This document shows positions 9,431-17,362 of a stretch of 64,000 nt of DNA, piece after piece. Origin of the DNA: Shouchella patagoniensis (lineage in GTDB: Bacteria > Bacillota > Bacilli > Bacillales > Bacillaceae_D); contig NZ_KV917377.1 of assembly GCF_002019705.1 (NCBI RefSeq), positions 742,565 through 806,564 on the forward strand, in the 5' to 3' direction. Both the position numbers and the translations under genes were made by a program. Every line of letters begins with the position of its first letter. Position 1 is the first letter of the stretch. Under the pieces are notes generated by a model that did no database searches, had not been told where the DNA came from, and worked only from the letters and a program-made list of their open reading frames with translations.

Positions 9431-9762
9431 TTCCCCTTCCCTGTATTTTTCCTAAAAAGAATGGTTTTTTAATTTGTTACTAAAAGGAAAAAACTTTTCA
9501 TACTTGTCACGTACAATTTATTCGCCTAATCCTTCAACAGTATCCTTAAACCCCACCCTTTCTAGGTAGTTTATGTTTTTATATTTTGTTTGATTGGGCT
9601 TACAGTAAAACTAAACTAAAGACTAGCTGAAACGAGCGCTCCCAAAAGCGACCAGGAAAAAAGAACTGACAACACTATGACATCTAAAATATGGTGAGCG
9701 CCACCAAAATTTTTTTACACCTAACTTGCACTAAATTTAATTAAGTCGAATACAATACCTGC
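9431..9762. other. Gene-free stretch upstream of the coat genes
   Basis: About 330 bp of AT-rich DNA with no ORF that has a ribosome site. It should hold the promoter of the 9035-9424 gene, though no sigma-K or sigma-E promoter stands out, and at its end the plus-strand promoter of the candidate small RNA. Confidence 0.5.
9726..9756 (+). promoter_or_regulatory. Candidate sigma-A promoter of a small RNA
   Basis: TTGCAC and TACAAT separated by 19 bp (17 is ideal). Transcription would start near 9763, at the foot of a long hairpin. Confidence 0.4.
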
Positions 9763-9867
9763 ATGGGAAATAGAAAGAACCAACACCTTTTAGTCTTTTA
9801 ATTTCTTTCCTATTTTCCATCACACATCATAAGGACTACCCCTTTTAATTAGAAAGGGGTGTTTTTA
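9763..9867 (+). ncRNA. Candidate structured small RNA, about 105 nt
   Basis: Three elements line up on the plus strand where there is no gene: a promoter-like pair at 9726-9756, a long 5' stem (ATGGGAAATAGAAAG at 9763-9777 pairing with CTTTCCTATTTTCCAT at 9805-9820, one bulge and one G-U), and a terminator (ACCCCTTT / AAAGGGGT at 9838-9860 followed by GTTTTT). The result would be a compact RNA of about 105 nt. It does not match an RNA family I know. It could instead be a cis-acting leader of the oxidase gene, which starts 263 bp further on. No coding sequence is evident within it. Confidence 0.45.
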
Positions 9868-10026
9868 TACTAGCAAAGCATACAGTAGGACAACCTTCAT
9901 AACGCGCAAAAGAAAAGTGACACTAAAATGAAATGATTTAGGGGATTGTAATCTAACAATGATGAGGATGAATGGGATGGATCGGTTGCTATTGAAGTTG
10001 ATGGCGACGAGTTGTAAACTGATTTT
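9868..10026 (+). other. Intergenic stretch with a possible gene remnant
   Basis: No complete gene. A 21-codon open stretch ending in TAA (9952-10017) encodes an acidic tail, DEDEWDGSVAIEVDGDEL, with no start codon or ribosome site. It could be the 3' end of a decayed gene or chance. Confidence 0.25.
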
Positions 10027-10050
10027 TTTAATAGAGATACCTCTATTAAA
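10027..10050. repeat. Perfect 10-bp inverted repeat upstream of the oxidase gene
   Basis: TTTAATAGAG-ATAC-CTCTATTAAA, 80 bp before the oxidase ATG and about 40 bp before its likely -10. There is no T tract on the 3' side of either strand, so it looks more like an operator than a terminator. Confidence 0.5.
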
Positions 10051-10091
10051 ATAGAAAAGCTCTATAACTAGGATTTTGTTTAAATAACAAG

Positions 10092-10097
10092 TATAAT
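10092..10097 (+). promoter_or_regulatory. Likely -10 box of the oxidase gene
   Basis: A consensus TATAAT 32 bp before the ATG. No good -35 hexamer lies 16-18 bp upstream, which would suit a promoter that needs an activator. Confidence 0.4.
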
Positions 10098-10129
10098 TGG
10101 CAGAAAACTAAAGGAGTTTAATCTCAAGT

Positions 10130-11248
10130 ATGGTTTATGACACGATTATTATTGGTGCTGGTACAATGGGGATGGCTGCAGGGTATTATCTATCAAAAAG
10201 AGGGAAACGCGTATTATTGCTTGATTCTCACAACCCTCCCCATGTTAAAGGAAGTCATCACGGAGATACTCGAATGATTCGATTTTCATATGGAGAAGGA
10301 GAAAGTTATGTACCATTACTTCTTCGTGCAAATGAGCTTTGGAGAGACCTAGAAAAAGAATCTGGAGAATCTTTATTTACGCAGACAGGCGTATTAAATG
10401 TCGGTAAAGAAGATTCGACATTTATTAAGAATGTCATTTCAGGATCAGCTAACTACAATTTGCCCCTAGAAGTATCCTCTGCTAATGAGATCAATAATAA
10501 ATGGAACGGTTTTTCTCTTCCAAAAACGTTTATAGGGTGTTTTGAGTCGATGGGAGGTTACTTAAAAACGTCAGAGATTATTAACTCATACCGCAACCTT
10601 GCTAGCAGTAATGGAGCTGTACTACAAACAAATTCAAAAGTAATTAGTATAAAGCCTAGTTCTGATAAAGTAGTTGTTTCAACAAAAGAACAGAGCTTTG
10701 AAGCAGAGACATTAATTGTTGCAGCTGGGGCTTGGTCTAAATGGATTTTGGAAATGCTCGATTTAGCATTGCCGTTACAGCCACTGCGCAAAACTTTCGG
10801 ATGGTATGAAGCAAAACATTCATATGACTCCCCTCACTTTCCGTGTTTCACATTTGAAACTGTAAATGGAACCTTTTATGGCTTTCCAAATATAAATGGA
10901 AAAGGCTTAAAAGTAGGTCGACATGATGGTGGTGAGGCTGTAAACCCTGATAAACCTCTACATAAGTTTCACCTAAAGGACGACCTGGAACTGAAGAAAT
11001 TCTTACATAATTATATGTCAGAGAAAAACTTTACTCTAAATGAAGGAAAAACGTGTTTATACACGATGACAACAGATGAACATTTTGTTCTGGATCAACA
11101 TCAAGTCTATCAAAACATTGCAATTGCAGCCGGATTCTCCGGACATGGATTTAAATTCGGTAGCGTAATTGGAGAAATATTGAGTGACTTTATTTCAACT
11201 GGACAAAGCAACTTCGACCTTTCTTCTTTTAGAATGAATCGATTTTAA
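10130..11248 (+). CDS. Monomeric sarcosine / N-methyl-L-tryptophan oxidase family flavoenzyme
   Basis: A 372-aa FAD amine oxidase of the MSOX/MTOX family. The Rossmann motif IIGAGTMGMAAGYYL is at 7-21. The active-site segment GSHHGDTRMIR (41-51) has the conserved His and Arg pair. Cys309 in GKTCLYTMTTDEHF is at the position of the cysteine that binds FAD covalently. GFSGHGFKFG (335-344) closes the flavin site. The enzyme oxidises a secondary N-methyl amine such as sarcosine, releasing formaldehyde and H2O2; the true substrate cannot be told from sequence. AAAGGAG precedes the ATG. Monocistronic with its own terminator. Confidence 0.9.
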   Translation: MVYDTIIIGAGTMGMAAGYYLSKRGKRVLLLDSHNPPHVKGSHHGDTRMIRFSYGEGESYVPLLLRANELWRDLEKESGESLFTQTGVLNVGKEDSTFIKNVISGSANYNLPLEVSSANEINNKWNGFSLPKTFIGCFESMGGYLKTSEIINSYRNLASSNGAVLQTNSKVISIKPSSDKVVVSTKEQSFEAETLIVAAGAWSKWILEMLDLALPLQPLRKTFGWYEAKHSYDSPHFPCFTFETVNGTFYGFPNINGKGLKVGRHDGGEAVNPDKPLHKFHLKDDLELKKFLHNYMSEKNFTLNEGKTCLYTMTTDEHFVLDQHQVYQNIAIAAGFSGHGFKFGSVIGEILSDFISTGQSNFDLSSFRMNRF

Positions 11249-11296
11249 AAGAGCGCTAACCATCAATTAGTGGTCATTGCTATAGAATTCACGAAC

Positions 11297-11334
11297 AAAA
11301 ACCCTTTTCCATTAGTAAAGGGTTTTTGTTTTTT
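11297..11334 (+). terminator. Terminator of the oxidase gene
   Basis: Perfect 11-bp arms AAAAACCCTTT / AAAGGGTTTTT with a following T run. Confidence 0.9.
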
Positions 11335-11561
11335 CATCATCGTTTATCCTGTTCCAAACGTTTGCATACCAGTCAACAATTGAACATTCCCCCTGTTTTA
11401 ATGAATTACTACAGAAGACGATTTGATTTACTACACATTATTCCTTTTGTTATCTATTAGAAGCGTATCCGATTCTTAAGCAATACAGAAGTATATTCAA
11501 ACAAACAAATAACGGTCAGTCCATAACATTTGCACCTTACCATCGTTTTGCATTAATCAAA

Positions 11562-11594
11562 ATAAAAACCCTCAACACAATGTGTGTCAAGGGT
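11562..11594 (-). terminator. Terminator of glnA
   Basis: Arms ACCCTTGACACA / TGTGTTGAGGGT (two internal mismatches) followed by TTTTATTTT on the minus strand, just after the glnA stop. Confidence 0.85.
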
Positions 11595-11602
11595 CCTACC
11601 TC

Positions 11603-12952
11603 TTAGTAGTTCTGCATGAACTGTTCGCGCTCCCACGGGTGAACTTGTGTGCGGAACATATCCCATTCAATTTCTTTTGCTTCAATAAAGTGCTCGATTG
11701 CATGCTCTCCTAATGCTTTAACTAAAACATCATCATTAACAAGGCTATCAAGCGCTTCTTTTAACGTTGCTGGCAAGTCTTTAATACCTTCTTCAAGACG
11801 CTCTTCTTTGCTCATCACATAAATGTTTCGGTCAGTTGCTTCCGGCGGCGTCATTTTTCGTTTGATGCCATCTAATCCTGAAGCAAGCATAACAGCCATG
11901 GCTAAATATGGATTTGCTGATGGATCCGGACTTCTGACTTCGATGCGCGTGGAAATACCTCTTGATGATGGAATGCGGACAAGTGGCGAACGATTACGCA
12001 TCGACCAAGCGATGTATACTGGCGCTTCATAACCAGGTACAAGTCGCTTATATGAATTAACAATCGGATTTGTAATTGCTGTAAATCCTTCAGCATGATC
12101 AAGTATACCACTTAAGAACTGCATCGCCGTTTTGCTAAGCTGGCTTTCTGTTTTTTGATCGTAAAACACATTGCCTTCTTTATTAAATAAAGACATATTC
12201 AAGTGCATCCCTGAACCGTTCACTCCGAATAGCGGTTTTGGCATAAACGTTGCGTGTAAACCATGTTTACGCGCAATTGTTTTTACAACAAGCTTGAATG
12301 TTTGGATATTATCACATGTTGTCACCGCATCAGCATATTTAAAGTCGATTTCATGCTGACCAGGGGCAACTTCATGGTGGGAAGCTTCAATTTCAAATCC
12401 CATGTCTTCAAGTTCAAGTACGATGTCTCGGCGACAATTTTCACCAAGATCGGTTGGAGCCAGATCAAAGTAACCACCTTTATCATTTAATTCCAGTGTT
12501 GGTTCGCCTTTTTCGTCGTTCTTAAACAAGAAAAATTCTGGTTCTGGTCCAATGTTAAAATCGGAGAAACCGAGTTCTTCGGCTTGTTTTAATACCCGTT
12601 TTAAAATCCCCCGCGGATCACCTTCAAAAGGAGTTGGTTCTTCTCCTGGTTTGCCTGGTTGATAAATATCACAGATTAAACGAGCAACTTTCCCTTTCTC
12701 TGGCGTCCAAGGAAAAACAACCCATGTATCTAAATCCGGATACAAATACATATCTGATTCTTCAATCCGTACAAACCCCTCAATAGATGAACCATCAAAC
12801 ATCATTTTGTTGTCAAGTGCTTTTGAAAGTTGATCTACAGGAATCTCCACGTTTTTAATCGTACCGAGCAAATCTGTAAACTGCAAACGAATAAACCGAA
12901 CATTGTCTTCTTGCGCAATACGGACAATATCTTCTTTGGAAAACTTAGCCAT
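11603..12952 (-). CDS. glnA: Glutamine synthetase type I
   Basis: A 449-aa class I-alpha glutamine synthetase, close in length to B. subtilis GlnA (444). It makes glutamine from glutamate, ammonia and ATP, and in Bacillus also signals nitrogen status to GlnR and TnrA. Visible motifs: the N-terminal beta-grasp ending [11 protein letters not shown], the metal site [42 protein letters not shown], and [32 protein letters not shown]. The adenylylation loop of enteric enzymes is not expected. ATG at 12952 follows GAGGAG. Unlike B. subtilis, no glnR lies upstream; the gene has its own promoter. Confidence 0.97.
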   Translation of the reverse strand: MAKFSKEDIVRIAQEDNVRFIRLQFTDLLGTIKNVEIPVDQLSKALDNKMMFDGSSIEGFVRIEESDMYLYPDLDTWVVFPWTPEKGKVARLICDIYQPGKPGEEPTPFEGDPRGILKRVLKQAEELGFSDFNIGPEPEFFLFKNDEKGEPTLELNDKGGYFDLAPTDLGENCRRDIVLELEDMGFEIEASHHEVAPGQHEIDFKYADAVTTCDNIQTFKLVVKTIARKHGLHATFMPKPLFGVNGSGMHLNMSLFNKEGNVFYDQKTESQLSKTAMQFLSGILDHAEGFTAITNPIVNSYKRLVPGYEAPVYIAWSMRNRSPLVRIPSSRGISTRIEVRSPDPSANPYLAMAVMLASGLDGIKRKMTPPEATDRNIYVMSKEERLEEGIKDLPATLKEALDSLVNDDVLVKALGEHAIEHFIEAKEIEWDMFRTQVHPWEREQFMQNY

Positions 12953-13045
12953 GCGTTTTTGTGCTCCTCTCAATGTTTCATTCTATGTAGAAAGGGAGTT
13001 GCCCCCCTGTTCCCACGTCTCAATATTATTTTCCTGCTTTGTAGT

Positions 13046-13074
13046 ATCGTACTAAAGCAACTTTTTTTAGTCAA
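13046..13074 (-). promoter_or_regulatory. glnA promoter
   Basis: On the minus strand TTGACT-N17-TACGAT, about 95-120 bp before the glnA ATG. The -10 lies inside a small palindrome (TAGTA-CGA-TACTA). No GlnR/TnrA-type TGTNA-N7-TNACA site is evident. Confidence 0.65.
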
Positions 13075-13112
13075 GCAAACATATAAACGTACTATACTCG
13101 TTCCCTCTTCAT

Positions 13113-14360
13113 CTAATCGATAAACGTTTTTTCGACAGCTTTTGTCACGGCGAGCTTAACATGTTCATACGTCAGACCACCTTGCACGTAAGCAGCGTAT
13201 GGAGGACGCAATGGACCATCAGCTGTTAATTCAATACTCGCTCCTTGTACAAAAGTACCCGCTGCCATGATAACATCATCTGCATATCCAGGCATATAGC
13301 TTGGCGTAGGTGTGACGTGTGCATTCACAGGTGATGCGTGTTGAATCGCTTGACAAAACGAGACCATCTGGTCAGCTGTCTTAAAATGAACAGCTTGAAT
13401 CAAATCTGTTCGTATCTCATTTGAAGCTGGTTCCGTTTTCATTCCAACCTCTTCAAGCAGAGCGGCTGTATAAATGGCTCCTTTTACACTTTGAGCAACT
13501 ACATGGGGTGCTAAGAAAAATCCTTGATACATATCAAGAAGTGTATGCAAGCTAGCGCCACCTTCTGCACCAATGCCTGGTGCCGCTAGTCGATACGAGG
13601 CAAGCTCAACTAAATCAGCCCTTCCTACAAGATAGCCTCCTGTCTTTGCAATTCCACCTCCAGGATTTTTTATTAGTGAACCTGCGATCAAATCCGCACC
13701 TACATGACAAGGCTCTCTTGTTTCAACAAATTCTCCATAGCAATTGTCAACAAACACAACAACATCTGGTTTAATGGATTTCACAAACGCAATTACATCT
13801 TCGATTTCTTCAATGCACAATGAAGGCCGGTCTCCATACCCTTTTGATCGCTGAATACCGATCATCTTCGTTTTACTTGAAACCGCTGCTTTTATTGCAT
13901 CCTTGTCCATAGCGTTATTCTTTAAATCCACTTTTTGATACTCAATGTTAAAGTCTTTTAATGAACCACTAGAGTTTCCACGAATTCCTACTATTTCTTC
14001 CAATGTATCGTAGGGAGTTCCTGTTATGTATAACAATTCGTCTCCGGGACGTAATACTCCAAATAAAGCAATTGCAATCGCATGTGTTCCAGAGACAATC
14101 TGACTTCGGACAAGACCCGCTTCTGCACCAAAAACATCTGCATAGATTTTCTCTAACGTATCTCTTCCTGCATCGTCATAGCCATAGCCTGTTGATGGAG
14201 TGAAATGAAAATCAGCCACTTGATGCGCCGAAAAACTTTCCATTACACGATTTTGATTAATCAAAGCGATTTCTTCAATTCTTTTATGTTGCAAAGACGC
14301 TTTTGTTTCGGCAACCGTTACATATGCTTGTGTTTTGTTCTTAAATAATGATTGTATCAC
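13113..14360 (-). CDS. ynbB: Cystathionine beta/gamma-lyase-like PLP enzyme YnbB (aluminium-resistance family)
   Basis: A 415-aa fold-type I PLP enzyme of the YnbB family, often named aluminium resistance protein or methionine gamma-lyase-like. PLP-binding features: SGTHAIAIALFGVLRPGDELLYITG (about 90-114), the Asp-containing VVVFVDNCYGEF and the probable Schiff-base Lys in GSLIKNPGGGIAKTGGYLVG. Substrate unproven. GTG start with AGGGGAG upstream. In B. subtilis it lies between hflX (ynbA) and glnR; here both are missing and ynbB is directly between spoVK and glnA. Confidence 0.88.
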   Translation of the reverse strand: MIQSLFKNKTQAYVTVAETKASLQHKRIEEIALINQNRVMESFSAHQVADFHFTPSTGYGYDDAGRDTLEKIYADVFGAEAGLVRSQIVSGTHAIAIALFGVLRPGDELLYITGTPYDTLEEIVGIRGNSSGSLKDFNIEYQKVDLKNNAMDKDAIKAAVSSKTKMIGIQRSKGYGDRPSLCIEEIEDVIAFVKSIKPDVVVFVDNCYGEFVETREPCHVGADLIAGSLIKNPGGGIAKTGGYLVGRADLVELASYRLAAPGIGAEGGASLHTLLDMYQGFFLAPHVVAQSVKGAIYTAALLEEVGMKTEPASNEIRTDLIQAVHFKTADQMVSFCQAIQHASPVNAHVTPTPSYMPGYADDVIMAAGTFVQGASIELTADGPLRPPYAAYVQGGLTYEHVKLAVTKAVEKTFID

Positions 14361-14448
14361 GTAAGTTCTCCCCTACTTTGCCATTCTCCCTTTAGCTTAC
14401 CATGCCAGCAAATAGAAAGGGAATAGGCAAGCTCTCTAATCTCGAGGC

Positions 14449-15384
14449 TTACCGTTGTTGTTTAAATTGAAAATCTTCTTTTTTTAATAATTCGAGCGCA
14501 GATTTCGTATAGGTGTTTTGTTTTAAAACTCGAACAGCTTGTAAGCGAACGGCCTCCTCAATCAAATTTCGAATATATCGACCGTTACTAAATGTCTTTG
14601 GCTCTTCAGATGCAATCTTTCGAATATGTTCCTTGCATACGAGTAACGCATCTTCTGCGATCACGTAATCCCTTTCTTTCGCCATACCGATTAACATCTC
14701 CATTAATTCTTCCACAGAATAATTTGGAAAAGTAATGGAAATCGGAAACCTCGAAGGCAACCCGGGATTCAAGGAGAGGAAAAAATCCATTTCCTTTGAA
14801 TAACCGGCAATAATTAATACAAACTCATTTGAATGATCTTCCATTCCCTTAACTAGAGTATCAATTGCTTCCTTACCAAAATCCTTTTCCCCTCCTCTTG
14901 ATAGAGAATAAGCTTCATCAATAAAAAGAACTCCACCTTGGGCTTGCTTTAACACTTCTCTGGTTTTTTGAGCAGTGTGCCCAATGTATTCGCCAACGAG
15001 GTCTGCTCTTTCCATTTCTAAAAAATGTCCTTTTGTTAGAACGTTCATTTCATGCAAGAATGAAGCAATAATCCTTGCTACTGTTGTTTTTCCAGTACCC
15101 GGGTTTCCTTTAAAAATCATATGCAACACTTGTTTTGGTGCTCTAAGACCAAATTCCTTACGGCGTTCATTCACATAAATCCATGCATATAATTCTTTTA
15201 TAAGAGATTTTATTTCATCTAATCCAATATAAGAGGAAAGCTTGTTTTCAAAACGTGTCAAGATTTGGTGTTTTTCTTTTTCATCTGCAGACACAAACCA
15301 GTCTGTACTAGCGCGCTTAATGGGTGTTTTATTGAGCACAACATTAATTGTAGCACTATTGTTTGTTTTGAGCGGATTTGTCAT
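14449..15384 (-). CDS. spoVK: Stage V sporulation protein K, AAA+ ATPase
   Basis: A 311-aa CbbX/SpoVK-type AAA+ ATPase needed for late spore maturation in B. subtilis. Walker A GNPGTGKTTVARI (about 94-106), Walker B GVLFIDEAYSL (about 150-160), sensor 1 FVLIIAGY and the arginine-finger region NPGLPSRFPISI are all present. The ATG has AAGGAGG upstream. The gene faces away from the recombinase and ABC genes on the plus strand. In B. subtilis it is under sigma-E; I see only a weak CGTATAGT that could be the -10. Confidence 0.95.
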   Translation of the reverse strand: MTNPLKTNNSATINVVLNKTPIKRASTDWFVSADEKEKHQILTRFENKLSSYIGLDEIKSLIKELYAWIYVNERRKEFGLRAPKQVLHMIFKGNPGTGKTTVARIIASFLHEMNVLTKGHFLEMERADLVGEYIGHTAQKTREVLKQAQGGVLFIDEAYSLSRGGEKDFGKEAIDTLVKGMEDHSNEFVLIIAGYSKEMDFFLSLNPGLPSRFPISITFPNYSVEELMEMLIGMAKERDYVIAEDALLVCKEHIRKIASEEPKTFSNGRYIRNLIEEAVRLQAVRVLKQNTYTKSALELLKKEDFQFKQQR

Positions 15385-15595
15385 CGATGTCTGCCTCCTT
15401 TTCCAACCGCTACCACGTTTCTTTCTCCACTATACGCACTTCATTAAATAAACGTGACAAATGCCTAGCTCTGTATCTCTTATTCTATGGCATGAATAAG
15501 CTTGCAATTACTGTGAATTAAATGCTTGCATGTGCAACTGTACGTGACGTCCACACCATCCTTTGGTACACTTTAAGCAAAGGAGGAATTGGGTA

Positions 15596-16561
15596 ATGAT
15601 TGGACAAAAAGAACAAGACGCATTTTTCGTTCATTTAGCTGCGATAGCTCGGCAGCCATCAACAATTCGTCGCTATCGTTACGATTTACTAGATTTTTTC
15701 ACGTGGCTCGATGGTAAACCTTTTGAATTACTCAATCATCAAGAAGTCGAACGTTTTTTTTATGAACTAATCGAAACACGAAATTATAAAGTTAGAACGA
15801 TACGCAGAATTGCGTCGGTCCTTCGACAATTCACCCATTTCTTACAAACAAACAACATTCTAAACGCCCATCCATTGTCCGTTTATCAACCTCCTTTATT
15901 AGAAACAGAACCACTTTCAAGAAACGATTGGGTAAGCAAAAAAGAAATTGAGACTCTTTTAAAATCAAGCCATTCCGAAACAGGCCTTAGTGAAAATCAA
16001 CTTTTAGCCAGGCCTCAATTAACTGAACGAAACTTTGCTATGTTTTCTTTATTCGCTGATTATGGACTTACACTAAAAGAATTATGTGATATCGAAATGA
16101 ACGCCGTTAATTTTATTCAACATACCATTCAGATCGAAAATGAAACATTCAAACGAAACATACATTTGCCAGAGGCATTATCAACACAAATTCACACTTA
16201 TTGGAGCTTAATCCCCGAACCCGTTAGACCAAGACTGCATTCTTCTGATTCGTTATTTGTAGCTTATGATTTCAAAAGACGAACGTATCACTGGTCCTAT
16301 GAAGATGATGCCCCTAAAGCACTGACGGAAATCGCTCTGCAAAAAATGATTCGGACAGAGGTTGCCCGTGCGGGTCTTCGGAAAGGCATTTCTGCACAAC
16401 ATTTTCGTAATTCCTACTTACTTAGAGCTTTGCTAAACGGAGAAGACTTTGAAACAATTCAAAAACAAGCTGGTTTAAAGAGCATGCTTTCTCTAAGGCG
16501 TTACTCTTTGACGATTGATCACTTGAACGAACAAGACCGAGAGTTAATCCTACATTCATAA
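15596..16561 (+). CDS. Degenerate tyrosine-recombinase-family protein
   Basis: A 321-aa protein with the two-domain layout of XerC/XerD. An N-terminal SAM-like core-binding domain (1-90, RQPSTIRRYRYDLLDFFTWL) is followed by a catalytic-type domain (115-310). The active-site set is incomplete. The first Arg (normally TGLRxSEL) is Thr159 in YGLTLKEL. The HxxR His is displaced (AQHFRNSYL, Arg271 kept). The GHS His is Leu294 (AGLKS). Tyr303 (RRYSL) remains. It is therefore unlikely to recombine DNA by the normal chemistry. ATG at 15596 follows AGGAGG. Nine or more bases separate it from the ABC genes, with which it may be cotranscribed. Confidence 0.8.
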   Translation: MIGQKEQDAFFVHLAAIARQPSTIRRYRYDLLDFFTWLDGKPFELLNHQEVERFFYELIETRNYKVRTIRRIASVLRQFTHFLQTNNILNAHPLSVYQPPLLETEPLSRNDWVSKKEIETLLKSSHSETGLSENQLLARPQLTERNFAMFSLFADYGLTLKELCDIEMNAVNFIQHTIQIENETFKRNIHLPEALSTQIHTYWSLIPEPVRPRLHSSDSLFVAYDFKRRTYHWSYEDDAPKALTEIALQKMIRTEVARAGLRKGISAQHFRNSYLLRALLNGEDFETIQKQAGLKSMLSLRRYSLTIDHLNEQDRELILHS

Positions 16562-16579
16562 ATAGAAAAGGTGCTAATG

Positions 16580-17362
16580 ATGGACCCAATAATTAAACTT
16601 AGCCAATTAACAAAACGATATGGAGCAAAAACAGTTGTTAATGAATTATCCCTTAACGTATATAAAGGAGAGCTCTTTTGCTTTCTTGGTCCTAATGGGT
16701 CAGGCAAAACAACAACTATGAAAATGATGTGTGGTTTACTTAAGCCGAGTAAGGGAACCGCTGAGATTGTGACGATTGATGTATGGAAAGATCCTTTAAA
16801 TGCAAAGAAGAAGTTTGCCTATGTACCTGATCAACCGAATATGTACGAAAAGTTAACAGGGGAAGAATATTTGCGGTTTATTGCAAGCATATTTGAAGTG
16901 GACGATCATTCTTTTAACGAGCGTAAAGAAACATACATAAATCTATTTGAACTAACCGGCAGGACGAATGAACTCATTGAATCTTATTCTCATGGAATGC
17001 GACAAAAGATTAATTTATGCGCAGCGTTGATCCATAAGCCAGATGTACTTTTCTTAGATGAGCCGACAGTTGGACTTGATCCAAAAGGAGCAAGAACATT
17101 AAAGAATTTACTGCGTCAATTATGTGATGAAGAAGGGTTAACCGTTTTTATGACAACTCATATATTAGAAATTGCTGAACAAATGTGTGACCGAGTTGCG
17201 ATATTATCACAAGGTCATTTACTTGCTTCAGGTACAATGGACGAACTACGTCAACAAGGTGGAAAAGAGAATTCTTCATTAGAAGAGTTGTTTCTATCAC
17301 TTACATCAAGTGATGAAGACACAAATTCAGTCGTTAATGAATTAAAAGGAGAAGATAACTAA
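16580..17362 (+). CDS. ABC transporter ATP-binding protein
   Basis: A 260-aa ABC ATPase of the exporter (EcsA/CcmA-like) type. Walker A is GPNGSGKTTTMK, the Q-loop is VPDQPNMYEKLTG, the signature is SYSHGMRQK, Walker B is DVLFLDEPTVGLD, and the switch His is in TTHILE. A C-terminal acidic extension of about 40 residues follows. Its stop overlaps the permease ATG by one base (TAATG), so the two are translationally coupled and form one transporter. Among three clustered starts (16571, 16577, 16580) the last has the best spacing from AAAAGG. Substrate unknown. Confidence 0.9.
   Translation: MDPIIKLSQLTKRYGAKTVVNELSLNVYKGELFCFLGPNGSGKTTTMKMMCGLLKPSKGTAEIVTIDVWKDPLNAKKKFAYVPDQPNMYEKLTGEEYLRFIASIFEVDDHSFNERKETYINLFELTGRTNELIESYSHGMRQKINLCAALIHKPDVLFLDEPTVGLDPKGARTLKNLLRQLCDEEGLTVFMTTHILEIAEQMCDRVAILSQGHLLASGTMDELRQQGGKENSSLEELFLSLTSSDEDTNSVVNELKGEDN

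Larger units (their letters stand above)
11249..11602. other. Gene-free stretch between the oxidase gene and glnA
   Basis: About 350 bp holding the two convergent terminators listed separately. I see no gene, RNA or repeat in the roughly 230 bp between them. Confidence 0.6.
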
